Assembly: GCA_017545485.1 (NCBI GenBank)
Contig: JAFWMY010000008.1
Location: 62,001 to 126,000 of the forward strand
Reading direction: 5' to 3'
Length of the DNA stretch: 64,000 bases
From: Candidatus Saccharimonadota bacterium
GTDB taxonomy: Bacteria; Patescibacteriota; Saccharimonadia; Saccharimonadales; Saccharimonadaceae
Below, in pieces: positions 24,772 through 33,195 of the stretch (position 1 is the stretch's first letter; the number at the start of each line of letters is the position of its first letter). A program made the position numbers and the translations under genes. Below the pieces are notes generated by a model. The model did not search any database. It was not told where the DNA came from and saw nothing but the letters and a program-made list of their open reading frames with translations.

Positions 24772-26394
24772 ATGGATGAACGTGAGTTGCAATTAAAGCG
24801 ACGTGAAAATGAAGAACGGGCGACTGCTGAAAGGGCGCGGATTTTGGGCTTGCCGTATTTGGATACGAGAAGCTTTGAAAACGAAATACCTTTGGCTAAT
24901 GACGTACTGGATGTTGAAGAAATGCACCGTAATTATATATTGCCTTTGCAAAAGGGTGGTGGTGAAGAGCATTTTCAGTTTATGGTGACAAGCCAAACGC
25001 CGCGGTCGGTGATTGAAAGAATGCGTCAGGACTATACTGATAAGGGCGAAAGGGTGGATTTTTTCTTGGTTTCTGGTTCGGCCTACAAGGTATTTATTTT
25101 GCGCTATGATCCGCCGAGAGTGGTTCATTATGATGATATTAAAATTGCAGGTGAGGGTGATTCGGAAACAATTGCAAGCGTATCGCAGACTTTGGCGCAA
25201 GTGTCAACGGAAAAGGTATTTGATTTTTTGATTGATCAAGCAGATAAACTTGGAGCAAGCGATATTCATATTGAGAATATGCGAAATGAAATCAGAATTA
25301 GGATGAGAGTAGATGGATTGTTGCACCCGGTGGCTAATATTGATAAAGATAAGTATCGGATTTTTATGGGAGAATTGTCGTCACGTGCGAATATTTCTAC
25401 GGCCTCAAATAACCCACAGTCTGGACACATGCAAAAAGAAGTTCATAGAGATAATACTTCACATATGTTGAATATTCGTGTTGAAACAATCCCAACGATG
25501 TATGGACAGGATGCAGTTTTAAGATTATTTAATTTTGACGAATCGCTTTTGAATTTAGATTTGCTTGGATTATCTGATGAAGAAAGACATGAAATTAATG
25601 AAATAATATCGCATCCACGAGGGTTAGTACTCATGGTGGGGCCGACTGGTTCGGGGAAATCAACCACGCTTTATTCTATGTTAAATGCGCTAAATACCTC
25701 TGATAAAAAAATAATTACTTTGGAGGATCCGATTGAATATGGTATTACAGGAATATCTCAAATTCCAGTTAATACAAATGCGGGAGGGTCGTTTGCAGAG
25801 GGGTTGAGATCGGTGCTTCGTTTAGATCCGGATGTAGTAATGGTAGGTGAGATTCGCGATGCTGATACTGCAAAAACTGCAATTCAGGCTTCTATCACGG
25901 GGCATTTGGTTTTGTCTTCTTTCCATGCGAATTCTACATCGGCGGCATTTTCGCGAATGATTGATTTAATTGGAGTGAATCCAATTTTTGCTAGTTCAAT
26001 TAGATTAATTGTTGCGCAGAGGTTAGTGCGAAAACTAGCGGACTCTAAGAAAGAAAGGCCTGCTTCTGAATCGGAGACAAAATATATTCATGAGGTGCTA
26101 AAGGGAGTATCACCAGAAAGGTATGAAGGGATAGATTTAGATAATATTGTTTTATATGATGCTGTGGTAACTGAAGACTATCCGTTTGGATACAATGGAA
26201 GAACTGTAATCATGGAACAACTAGTGGTTTCTGATGAGATACAAGCATTCATTAGGGGTGATGTTGCTGAAGTTAATACAAAAGTGATTGAAGAAACTGC
26301 TAAGAAGAACGGGATGCTGACACTTGAACAGAAGGGAGTTTTGGCAGCGCTTAGGGGAGAGACAACTCTAGAGGAAATTTCCAGAGTAATATAG
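24772..26394 (+). CDS. GspE/PilB-type secretion or pilus ATPase
   Basis: Hexameric ATPase powering type IV pilus assembly or type II-like export. The 540 residues have a variable N-domain (~1-135), then the catalytic core: GASDIHIEN, Walker A GPTGSGKST, Asp box ITLEDPIEYGI, Walker B LRLDPDVVMVGEIRDADTA and His box TGHLVLSSFHAN. The four-cysteine zinc motif usual in PilB/GspE near the C-terminal third is absent. The start is ATG 24772: TATAAT ends 6 bases before it, and the longer in-frame extension upstream overlaps an opposite promoter and gene and looks spurious. Confidence 0.92.
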   Translation: MDERELQLKRRENEERATAERARILGLPYLDTRSFENEIPLANDVLDVEEMHRNYILPLQKGGGEEHFQFMVTSQTPRSVIERMRQDYTDKGERVDFFLVSGSAYKVFILRYDPPRVVHYDDIKIAGEGDSETIASVSQTLAQVSTEKVFDFLIDQADKLGASDIHIENMRNEIRIRMRVDGLLHPVANIDKDKYRIFMGELSSRANISTASNNPQSGHMQKEVHRDNTSHMLNIRVETIPTMYGQDAVLRLFNFDESLLNLDLLGLSDEERHEINEIISHPRGLVLMVGPTGSGKSTTLYSMLNALNTSDKKIITLEDPIEYGITGISQIPVNTNAGGSFAEGLRSVLRLDPDVVMVGEIRDADTAKTAIQASITGHLVLSSFHANSTSAAFSRMIDLIGVNPIFASSIRLIVAQRLVRKLADSKKERPASESETKYIHEVLKGVSPERYEGIDLDNIVLYDAVVTEDYPFGYNGRTVIMEQLVVSDEIQAFIRGDVAEVNTKVIEETAKKNGMLTLEQKGVLAALRGETTLEEISRVI

Positions 26395-26412
26395 TATGGT
26401 ATAATAGTTATT

Positions 26413-27162
26413 ATGAGTGAAAAAGTTGTTTCTGATTATAACGGGTATGACTATAAAAAAATCTTCTGGGAGGATGCTGACCGTGAGTATGAAGATCAGG
26501 CTGATAGAATGGCGATACGAAAACTTTTGCCAAAGCGAATGGAGAAATTTGCCGATATTGGTGGTGGTTATGGACGGCTTGCAAATGAATATTTGAAGCG
26601 TGCACGCAAGGTGATAATATTTGATTATTCTAAATCTGAGTTAAAACAGGCCAAAGAGATTTATGGTGATAAGATTGAAACAAGAGCAGGCGATATTTAT
26701 GAGTTACCATTTAAAGAGAATGAACTTGATGGTTTAATGATGGTGAGAGTAACACATCATTTAAAGCATATGGATAAGGCCATGGCGGAATTGTATCGTG
26801 TTTTGAAGCCTGGCGGAGTGGCGGTGATTGAAGTAGCAAATAAGAGAACTTTGCCGAAAATGGCTAGATTTGTGACGGGACGGAGTAAGGTAAATCCGTT
26901 TGACAAAAAGGTAGCAAATTATAAAGAAATTTCAGCGGATGGTTTTTATAACTATCATCCAAAATATGTGGAAGAGATTTTTGATAAAACTGGGTTTAAA
27001 CGCGAAAAAGTGCTGTCTGTATCTAATTTTAGAAGTCGTAGGCTTAAGAAGATTTTTGGAACACAAAACTTAGTGAAGATGGAAGATAAAGCACAAAAAG
27101 CTTTGGCACCAATTAGATTTGCTCCGTCGATATATTATAAATTGCGAAAACCAGAAAAATAG
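26413..27162 (+). CDS. SAM-dependent methyltransferase
   Basis: Class I Rossmann methyltransferase of the Methyltransf_11 type: SAM-binding DIGGGYGRLANEYL, the acidic residue in VIIFDYSKSEL, and the motif DGLMMVRVTHHLKHMDKA with VLKPGGVAVIEV. Substrate unknown (249 residues; small-molecule or lipid enzymes share this shape). TATAAT ends 7 bases before the ATG and only 18 bases separate it from the ATPase gene. Confidence 0.85.
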   Translation: MSEKVVSDYNGYDYKKIFWEDADREYEDQADRMAIRKLLPKRMEKFADIGGGYGRLANEYLKRARKVIIFDYSKSELKQAKEIYGDKIETRAGDIYELPFKENELDGLMMVRVTHHLKHMDKAMAELYRVLKPGGVAVIEVANKRTLPKMARFVTGRSKVNPFDKKVANYKEISADGFYNYHPKYVEEIFDKTGFKREKVLSVSNFRSRRLKKIFGTQNLVKMEDKAQKALAPIRFAPSIYYKLRKPEK

Positions 27163-27164
27163 GT

Positions 27165-27170
27165 TATAAT
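27165..27170 (+). promoter_or_regulatory. -10 box of the structured RNA / tRNA-Arg unit
   Basis: TATAAT seven bases before the first base of the closing stem of the RNA at 27178; predicted start of transcription coincides with the stem. Confidence 0.65.
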
Positions 27171-27177
27171 ATATATT

Positions 27178-27267
27178 GTGAGGGTGCGGGCTCGTTGGCT
27201 AAAAGAGCCATCGGCTACCTGCGTTCGTTCGTATATTAAAAAACAAGTTTTTAATATACTCCCTCAC
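27178..27267 (+). ncRNA. Structured ~90-nt RNA ahead of tRNA-Arg (three-way junction)
   Basis: The segment closes on itself with GTGAGGG (27178-27184) and CCCTCAC (27261-27267). Inside are two arms: TGCGGG/CCTGCG (27185-27190, 27218-27223) with inner TGGCT/AGCCA and loop AAAAG, and a perfect 12-bp hairpin (27231-27242 with 27248-27259, loop ACAAG). It starts where transcription should start and ends two bases before tRNA-Arg, with no terminator between. I do not recognise it as SRP, 6S, tmRNA or RNase P RNA. Confidence 0.55.
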
Positions 27268-27269
27268 TT

Positions 27270-27344
27270 GGGCTCGTCGTTCAACGGATAGGACATATCC
27301 CCTCTAAGGATACAATGCTGGTTCGATTCCAGCCGGGCCTACCA
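27270..27344 (+). tRNA. tRNA-Arg (TCT)
   Basis: Acceptor GGGCTCG/CGGGCCT, anticodon stem TATCC/GGATA with loop CCTCTAA (TCT), T-arm GCTGGTTCGATTCCAGC, encoded ACCA. Confidence 0.92.
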
Positions 27345-27353
27345 TTGTTTTAG

Positions 27354-27377
27354 TTGGAATCTTATTCCAATTTTTTT
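27354..27377 (+). terminator. Terminator after tRNA-Arg
   Basis: TTGGAAT, CTT loop, ATTCCAA and seven Ts. Confidence 0.85.
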
Positions 27378-29163
27378 AATCTTCTTCTGGAATAATAGCA
27401 AGATTTAATTCATCTAATTGGGATTGGTCTACGGCAGACGGAGAGTCCATCATAAGATCTACGCCGGAACCATTTTTTGGGAAAGCGACGATATCGCGAA
27501 TATTGTCTACACCTTCTAAAACCATGAAAATACGGTCTAGACCTGGAGCACATCCAGCGTGAGGTGGGGCACCAAATTTAAAGGCGTTTAGCATACCAGA
27601 AAAACGGGCCTCAACATATTCGTTGTTGTAGCCAAGAATATTGAAGGCTTTGTACATAATTTCAGGATTGTAGTTACGGACTGCGCCAGAACATACTTCA
27701 TAGCCATTCATCACCATGTCGTACTGGTCAGCTTTGATGTCTTTAGCATCGGTTTCTTGCAAAGCCTGGAGACCGCCTTTTGGCATACTAAATGGATTAT
27801 GACCAAAATCAAGTTTGTTGTTTTTGTCATCCCATTCGTAGAATGGAAAATCAGTAATCCAAGTGTAGGCAACTTCATCTGGGTTTTTGAGTTTGAAATG
27901 ATCGGCAAAAGCGATGCGAAGTTCGCCAAGGACTTTATTGACTTTGTCACGTTCATCTGCGCCGAAGAACACAGCATCGCCTTTTTTGGCGTTGGCCAAT
28001 TTAGTAACATCATTGATTTCTTGTTCACTCATGAATTTAAGAATAGGAGATTTAGCTCCTTCGTCAGTGTATAATATATAGGCTAGACCACCGGCGCCGA
28101 GTTTTCGGGCTTTTTCGGTAAATTCGTCTATCTCGCGACGCGTGAGGGAAGCACCATTTTTAACACATAAGGCTTTAACGCAGGGCTGTTTGAATACTTT
28201 AAAATCGGTGTTTTTGAACACATCGGTGAGGTTAATTAACTCCATACCGTAGCGAAGATCTGGTTTGTCTGTACCGTAGGTATCCATTGCAAAATCATAT
28301 GGTATACGTGGGATGGTGCTGTCTTTTGGAATGAATTTTTTGGCAGGCTCAGAGTTAATGACAAGTTTTTTGTGGGCAAATTTCGTTGCAAGAGAAATAA
28401 AGAGCGGTTCAATTTCTTGACGAACGGTTTCGCCGTCTTCGGTAAAGGCCATCTCACAATCTAGCTGGTAAAAATCACCATAAAGACGGTCTGCGCGAGG
28501 GTCTTCATCGCGAAAGCATGGTGCAATTTGGAAATATTTATCTACGCCGCCGACCATTAAAAGCTGTTTGAATTGTTGAGGGGCTTGTGGAAGAGCATAG
28601 AACTTGCCTGGATGAAGACGAGAAGGAACTAGAAAATCGCGGGCACCTTCAGGGGAAGAGTTTGCAAGAATTGGGGTAGTGATTTCGGTGAAATCATGAT
28701 CATACATATAATTGCGAATGAAGCGATAGAATTCAGAGCGTCGCTTTAAAATGTTTTGCATGGATGGGCGGCGGAGATCAAGGTAACGATATTTTAACCT
28801 TAATTCTTCAGAGGATTTTTCACCATCATCATGAGTATTAACTGGTAAAGGTTCTGATTTATTAAGAAGAGTAAGCTCTTGGACAACTAATTCAATTTTG
28901 CCAGTAGGTATATTTGGATTAATAAGTTCTGGCGAGCGTTCGCGCATGGTGCCGGTGGCTTTGAGAACATATTCATCGCGGACAGACTCAGCTAGTTTAA
29001 AAGAATCTTCGGTTTCTGGGGTAATCACGAGTTGGATGATACCAGTGTGGTCGCGGAGGTCAATAAATATTAATCCACCATGGTCGCGGCGTGAATTAAC
29101 CCATCCTTCTACTGTTACTGTTTTGCCTAAAAAATTGTGTAGTTCGTTTGCTAAATTTCTCAT
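27376..29163 (-). CDS. aspS: Aspartyl-tRNA synthetase
   Basis: Charges tRNA-Asp. The 595-residue bacterial-type enzyme has an OB-fold anticodon domain (VTVEGWVNSRRDHGGLIFIDLRD), class II motif 1 around FTEITTPIL, motif 2 FRDEDPRADR, the bacterial insertion domain (~300-410) and motif 3 GLDRIFMVLEG. Start ATG 29163 is chosen because TATAAT ends 7 bases before it and because the longer frame would overlap the upstream CBS gene. Whether it also charges tRNA-Asn cannot be told here. Confidence 0.97.
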   Translation of the reverse strand: MRNLANELHNFLGKTVTVEGWVNSRRDHGGLIFIDLRDHTGIIQLVITPETEDSFKLAESVRDEYVLKATGTMRERSPELINPNIPTGKIELVVQELTLLNKSEPLPVNTHDDGEKSSEELRLKYRYLDLRRPSMQNILKRRSEFYRFIRNYMYDHDFTEITTPILANSSPEGARDFLVPSRLHPGKFYALPQAPQQFKQLLMVGGVDKYFQIAPCFRDEDPRADRLYGDFYQLDCEMAFTEDGETVRQEIEPLFISLATKFAHKKLVINSEPAKKFIPKDSTIPRIPYDFAMDTYGTDKPDLRYGMELINLTDVFKNTDFKVFKQPCVKALCVKNGASLTRREIDEFTEKARKLGAGGLAYILYTDEGAKSPILKFMSEQEINDVTKLANAKKGDAVFFGADERDKVNKVLGELRIAFADHFKLKNPDEVAYTWITDFPFYEWDDKNNKLDFGHNPFSMPKGGLQALQETDAKDIKADQYDMVMNGYEVCSGAVRNYNPEIMYKAFNILGYNNEYVEARFSGMLNAFKFGAPPHAGCAPGLDRIFMVLEGVDNIRDIVAFPKNGSGVDLMMDSPSAVDQSQLDELNLAIIPEED

Positions 29164-29176
29164 ATCTGTTATTATA

Positions 29177-29755
29177 TCACTTGCCAAGTAAATAATCTAG
29201 TAGCATTTGGATAGTAAAGAAACCAGCGAGCGAATCTTTTTTATCTAAAACTAGAAAGTAATAACTATTGGTGCGTTCAATTTCGGAAACAGCGTATGAT
29301 AGTGGGTCAGTAAGATGAAGGTAATTAACATTTTTATCGTAGTATTTTTCGGCGCGGTCGGTGCGTTTTATTTCAAGGGCGTTTAGTGCTTCTGTATGAA
29401 TAATACCTTTGACCTTATCGTTGTTGTCAACGACAGGGAAATTAGTGAAGCCAGATTTATATAATTTATCTAGCATAAGTGGGCCGAGGATGTCTTTGGC
29501 GTTAACAAAAACCATTTTGGATTTAGGGACCATGAGTTCGCCAACGGTACGGTTGTCATAATTCATAATAGCGGCGATACGAGCACGGTCGCTGCTACTT
29601 AAAATGGCTTTAGGTGTTCGTTGCAAGACGCCAATAAAATCTTTAAGGGTTTTAGGGGTATATTCTTGAGGTTTTGCTGGCGTTTTGGTAGGGCGATATT
29701 TATCAAGCTTCGGGTCGAGCCAGCGAACGATTTTCCGCATTAGTTTATCAAACAT
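29177..29755 (-). CDS. CBS-domain protein (CorC/HlyC-like, soluble)
   Basis: 192 residues. Residues ~60-190 hold a CBS pair: RTVGELMVPKSKMVFV, then FTNFPVVDNNDKVKGIIHTEAL, and the second repeat YLHLTDPLSYAVSEIERTNSYYFLVLD. The N-terminus is a short basic region (VRWLDPKLDKYRPTKTP) instead of the DUF21 membrane domain seen in full transporters. Adenine-nucleotide sensing is the family expectation; the partner is unknown. A TATAAT box lies 9 bases upstream of the ATG. Confidence 0.8.
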   Translation of the reverse strand: MFDKLMRKIVRWLDPKLDKYRPTKTPAKPQEYTPKTLKDFIGVLQRTPKAILSSSDRARIAAIMNYDNRTVGELMVPKSKMVFVNAKDILGPLMLDKLYKSGFTNFPVVDNNDKVKGIIHTEALNALEIKRTDRAEKYYDKNVNYLHLTDPLSYAVSEIERTNSYYFLVLDKKDSLAGFFTIQMLLDYLLGK

Positions 29756-29796
29756 GATATAATAATTATATCATTATTTTTACTGAAGGAGTTATT

Positions 29797-30555
29797 ATGA
29801 AAAAAATGAGAGGTTTTTCGGTGATTGGCGTGATTATTGCAGTGGTAGTAGTAGTCATTATTGCGATTGGGGCTTATTTCGTGATAGATGGAAATAATAA
29901 AGCGACTGATTTTAGCAAATATGATTTTAATTCAGTGATTGCGCCAGATAGTAGTAATGGTAATATAGGTGATCATGTAAAAGGTGACCCGAATGCGCCA
30001 GTATTAATCTTTGAGTATGCGGATTATCAATGCCCTGGTTGCGCTGCGATTAACCCTAGAGTTAATAAAATTATTGAACAGCTAGATGGGAAGTTAGCCT
30101 TAGTATATAGAAGTTTTATTTTATCTTATCATCAGAACGGTACGGCGGCAGCTTCTGCGGTAGAAGCGGCTGGTTTACAGGGGTATTGGAAACCATATGC
30201 TGATAAGGTTTTCGCAGAGCAAGCTGAATGGGAATCAGCTTCTGCTTCAGAGAGAACAGAGTTGTTTGATAAATACTTTACAGAAGTAACTGGTGGGAAG
30301 GGTGATATAGAAAAATTCAACCAAGATATTGCTAGTGAAGCGGTCTCAAAGAAAATTAGCTTTGATATGGGAGTAGCTAAGCGAGTAGATGTTCAAGCAA
30401 CGCCTGCCTTTTATATAGATGGCCAATGGATAATGTGGAGTGAGGCTGGTAGCGTTGAAGTAAATGGTAAAACAATTTCTTGGGATTCAGCAAGAAACGG
30501 TGACGATTTTTCTAAGTTAATTAAAGATATCGTTGAAGCAAAGTTAGCTGAATAG
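29797..30555 (+). CDS. Membrane-anchored DsbA-like thioredoxin
   Basis: N-terminal membrane anchor (residues ~7-30), then a DsbA/Thioredoxin_4 fold with redox motif CPGC in FEYADYQCPGCAAIN, an alpha insert, and the cis-Pro loop VQATPAFYIDG. It should form or shuffle disulfides in exported proteins outside the membrane; the cysteine-bearing surface proteins at 18.5-20 kb and 38 kb are possible clients. An AAGGAG site supports the ATG, and a strong terminator follows. Confidence 0.92.
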   Translation: MKKMRGFSVIGVIIAVVVVVIIAIGAYFVIDGNNKATDFSKYDFNSVIAPDSSNGNIGDHVKGDPNAPVLIFEYADYQCPGCAAINPRVNKIIEQLDGKLALVYRSFILSYHQNGTAAASAVEAAGLQGYWKPYADKVFAEQAEWESASASERTELFDKYFTEVTGGKGDIEKFNQDIASEAVSKKISFDMGVAKRVDVQATPAFYIDGQWIMWSEAGSVEVNGKTISWDSARNGDDFSKLIKDIVEAKLAE

Positions 30556-30570
30556 ATGGATAAAGCTTTT

Positions 30571-30599
30571 AAAATCCCCCTTTATGCAGGGGGATTTTT
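30571..30599. terminator. Terminator after the DsbA-like gene
   Basis: AAAATCCCCC / GGGGGATTTT stem, T-run; symmetrical, so it can also end the possible small gene on minus. Confidence 0.85.
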
Positions 30600-30604
30600 G
30601 AGGT

Positions 30605-30685
30605 CTATATTTCGATAAACTCTTGCCATGGGGCAGGAGGAATTTTTGAATTTTTGTGTTTGACCTTTGATCGTTTGATACGCAT
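30605..30685 (-). CDS. Possible 26-residue small protein
   Basis: A short frame starting MRIKRSKVKHKNSK and ending PWQEFIEI. Minus-strand TTGCAT, 17 bases, TAGAAT (30699-30694, extended by TGC) ends 8 bases before the ATG, and a terminator follows 6 bases after the stop. Basic start and acidic end, no family recognised. The promoter-to-start spacing is the only real support. Confidence 0.3.
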   Translation of the reverse strand: MRIKRSKVKHKNSKIPPAPWQEFIEI

Positions 30686-30763
30686 ATTGTGACATTCTAG
30701 CAAACTTTTTTGCATTATGCAAGCATAAAATTTATGGCCGTTAGATGTGTTATAATATGATAT

Positions 30764-31438
30764 ATGAAAAAGCGTGGGCGCATTAAAATTCCCAAGATAA
30801 AAACATGGCAACTTTTAGTAATACTAGTACCTTTGCTTTTTGTTGATGCGACGCTTCTTAGATTAGATCATATTAGAATGACGGAGCTTAGGGATGCGGT
30901 ACTGACGGCAGATGCAAATGAAGATGATGAAGCGATAAAACAAAGTCTGGAGGAATTAAAAAAATTTGTTTTCTCAAATATGGTGATTAATGTGGTGGAT
31001 GATAATGGCGAAAAGAAAATTACTTTTGGGACCGGACCATTTTATCTGGAGCATCAATATATTAGGGCGGCTAACGCAGCGTTAAAAGAAGCAGAGAAAC
31101 AGATTGCTTCAGATAGTAACCCGAATGGTAATATATATGGTCTAGCGAGTGAAACTTGTAGGGCGCAAGCTATTAGTAATGGTTGGACTTGGGATAATCC
31201 AAACTATATTAATTGTATGGTGAGCGAAATTCAAAAATACCCCGCAGCCGATGAAATACAGGATAAGATAATTGCAAGTTTGCCATCTACTGAGTTGTAT
31301 CGCCATAATTATGCATCTCCGATATGGGCACCGACGTTAGCTGGGTTTTTGGCTTTGATTACAGTAATAATTATTGTTGTAATTTTTATACGATTCTTTA
31401 TTTGGCTTTTTTTGAGGTTATCTCTGTTGTTTATGTAG
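30764..31438 (+). CDS. Membrane protein with large outer loop
   Basis: Unrecognised 224-residue protein with an N-terminal membrane segment (~15-33), an acidic, partly helical middle of ~155 residues including one possible disulfide pair (ETCRAQA, INCMVSE), and a long C-terminal membrane segment (~188-222). TATAAT ends 7 bases before the ATG (leaderless). The neighbours do not suggest a role. Confidence 0.65.
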   Translation: MKKRGRIKIPKIKTWQLLVILVPLLFVDATLLRLDHIRMTELRDAVLTADANEDDEAIKQSLEELKKFVFSNMVINVVDDNGEKKITFGTGPFYLEHQYIRAANAALKEAEKQIASDSNPNGNIYGLASETCRAQAISNGWTWDNPNYINCMVSEIQKYPAADEIQDKIIASLPSTELYRHNYASPIWAPTLAGFLALITVIIIVVIFIRFFIWLFLRLSLLFM

Positions 31439-31487
31439 CTTACAAATTATTAGGGTTAAATTATTCTTTTGTTTTCTAAAAAAACAC

Positions 31488-31516
31488 TTGACAATTTGTT
31501 AACGGGGTCATAAGAT
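31488..31516 (+). promoter_or_regulatory. Strong promoter of the 67-aa gene
   Basis: TTGACA (31488-31493), 17 bases, TAAGAT (31511-31516), followed by an AAGGAGG ribosome binding site before ATG 31549. Confidence 0.7.
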
Positions 31517-31548
31517 AAGATTATATTAACTTAAGGAGGAAAGCTGAC

Positions 31549-31752
31549 ATGGCTTACGAACATACCAACGGTAAAGGTGTAAAGTACTATCTACATAAAT
31601 CTGAAGTGACGCTTCGCGGTGGCAAGCCTCAGACTATTTATTTCTTTACTAAGGAAGAGAAGGGCGGCAAGGGTACTCCTTGTGATTTGCCAGCAGATCG
31701 CATGGTGGTTGAAAATCCACGCAATGGTTTCTTGACACTCAAGAAGAAATAA
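31549..31752 (+). CDS. Small conserved-looking protein of 67 residues
   Basis: A lysine- and glycine-rich 67-residue protein with beta-strand patterning: KYYLHKSEVTLRGGKPQTIY, FFTKEEKGGKG and MVVENPRNGFLTLKKK. It has a near-consensus promoter, a perfect AAGGAGG and its own terminator, so it is probably strongly expressed, as with an abundant nucleic-acid-binding or structural protein. I cannot assign a family; the role is open. Confidence 0.7.
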   Translation: MAYEHTNGKGVKYYLHKSEVTLRGGKPQTIYFFTKEEKGGKGTPCDLPADRMVVENPRNGFLTLKKK

Positions 31753-31764
31753 TTAAGATTTATT

Positions 31765-31791
31765 AAAAATCGCCCTGAGGGGCGATTTTTT
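31765..31791 (+). terminator. Terminator of the 67-aa gene
   Basis: AATCGCCC, TGA loop, GGGCGATT and T-run. Confidence 0.85.
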
Positions 31792-31809
31792 GTTTTTCAT
31801 AATAGGTTA

Positions 31810-31886
31810 TGGTCGGGGTACTTGGATTCGAACCAAGGACACTGCGTGTATAAGACGCATGCTCTAACCAACTGAGCTATACCCCG
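31810..31886 (-). tRNA. tRNA-Ile (TAT)
   Basis: Minus strand: acceptor CGGGGTA/TACCCCG, D-arm GCTCAGTTGGTTAGAGC, anticodon stem TGCGT/ACGCA with loop CTTATAC, so anticodon TAT reading AUA, T-arm CTTGGTTCGAATCCAAG, encoded ACCA. Most bacteria read AUA with a CAU tRNA modified by TilS; a genuine UAU tRNA is uncommon. Confidence 0.9.
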
Positions 31887-31924
31887 TGCTATATATTTTA
31901 TCATAAAATGTTATAATATTAAGC

Positions 31925-32353
31925 ATGAACAAGATAAAAACCATGTTGAGACGTTTGCGATACAAAATGCGGCATGATTTTTTTACGGTAGAAAATATGG
32001 TTTTAATATTTGCTATAGCTCTTTGTTTGGTTTGGACCTACCAATCGGTAGCTGCTATGTCTAGAAACTGGGAACTTTCTGAAAGATTAAACAAGGAAAA
32101 AAGGGAATTGGAGCTTGCAAAAATTGAAGTTGAAGCTGCAGAATTAGAAAATGAATATTATAAAACTGATGAATATCAAGAACTGCTGGCAAGAAAGTTT
32201 TTGGATAAAGAATTGGCGGGCGAGCACATGGTGGTTTTACCTGAAAATTCCGAGGAAGCTAAGAATAAATTTAGTGAAGTGATAATTGAAGAAAAAGAAA
32301 CTGAAAAAACAAACTTTGATAAGTGGATGATGTTTTTATTTCCAAATTTTTAG
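31925..32353 (+). CDS. FtsB/DivIC-like septum initiator protein
   Basis: 142 residues: short basic cytoplasmic start, one membrane segment (~24-44), then a coiled coil (SERLNKEKRELELAKIEVEA ...) and a KTDEYQELLARKFLDKELAGEH segment followed by VVLPEN, the layout of DivIC/FtsB. It would link outer divisome proteins at the septum. TATAAT ends 7 bases before the ATG. Confidence 0.75.
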   Translation: MNKIKTMLRRLRYKMRHDFFTVENMVLIFAIALCLVWTYQSVAAMSRNWELSERLNKEKRELELAKIEVEAAELENEYYKTDEYQELLARKFLDKELAGEHMVVLPENSEEAKNKFSEVIIEEKETEKTNFDKWMMFLFPNF

Positions 32354-32391
32354 GTAGTAATAATAACGTGCTTATGTTATAATATAATAGT

Positions 32392-33195
32392 ATGAAGAGT
32401 AAGCGACTTGGTTTTACGATGATTGAAGTGGCAATCTTTTTGGTCATAACTGGTATTATTTTTGTAGGTATTGCAGTGGGGACACAAAATTCAATTTTTC
32501 AACAGAGATATAATGATGCGGTGCAAAATTTTACGGAGTTTTTGAGAACAGTTTATTCGGAAACTATGAATGTACAAAATGAAAAGGATGGTAGATCGGA
32601 AAAAGCGATTTATGGTAAGTTGGTGACATTCGGCGAAAGTTATAATCTGAATGGCGAACTTATAGATAATAATATGTCTGCTATTTACTCTTATAATGTA
32701 ATAGGCGATATTGGTGATATTGAATCAGGTAGCTTGTTGGAAACGTTGGTGGCTTTAAATGCGAACGTAGTGGTAAAAGAGGAAAATGAATTTCGCCCAG
32801 TAGGTTATGTCACTAATTATAAACCAAGATGGGCTTCAGCAATTCAGGAAATAGGTAGCAACAACAATTTTAAGGGTGCGCTATTGGTGGTGAGAAACCC
32901 AAGTTCTGGCACAGTTTATACTTTTGTAATGCATGATGGCAATGATGAAACGATTGAAGTGAACAAGGCTGTTCATGATGCGAATCTAGATAACGCCCTT
33001 AGTGCTAATCCGCTTCGTGGATTTTTGGAACAGAATAAATTTAAAATGGAGGCGGTAGATTTTTGTGTGAATCCTAATGGCGTCGGTGAAGGTGGGTTAA
33101 GGAAAGATGTGCGAATTGTAAAAGGTGCAAGGAATGGTTCTGGAGTAGAGATAATTGCTGAAGGAGCTGGAGACAGATGTGCACCTTCGGATTAA
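32392..33195 (+). CDS. Pilin-like protein 1 (GspH/minor pilin type)
   Basis: A prepilin leader MKSKRLGFTMIEVAIFLVITG (cleavage after Gly, Glu at mature +5) starts the 267-residue protein. The large head domain has no recognised motif beyond two late cysteines. The GFTMIEV variant is seen in minor pilins. Double TATAAT boxes lie just upstream of the ATG. First of three overlapping or adjacent pilus genes. Confidence 0.85.
   Translation: MKSKRLGFTMIEVAIFLVITGIIFVGIAVGTQNSIFQQRYNDAVQNFTEFLRTVYSETMNVQNEKDGRSEKAIYGKLVTFGESYNLNGELIDNNMSAIYSYNVIGDIGDIESGSLLETLVALNANVVVKEENEFRPVGYVTNYKPRWASAIQEIGSNNNFKGALLVVRNPSSGTVYTFVMHDGNDETIEVNKAVHDANLDNALSANPLRGFLEQNKFKMEAVDFCVNPNGVGEGGLRKDVRIVKGARNGSGVEIIAEGAGDRCAPSD

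Noticed and set aside
29164-29187. Upstream TTG start for aspS
   Set aside because: It would overlap the CBS gene and include the TATAAT box; ATG 29163 begins the normal AspRS N-terminus.
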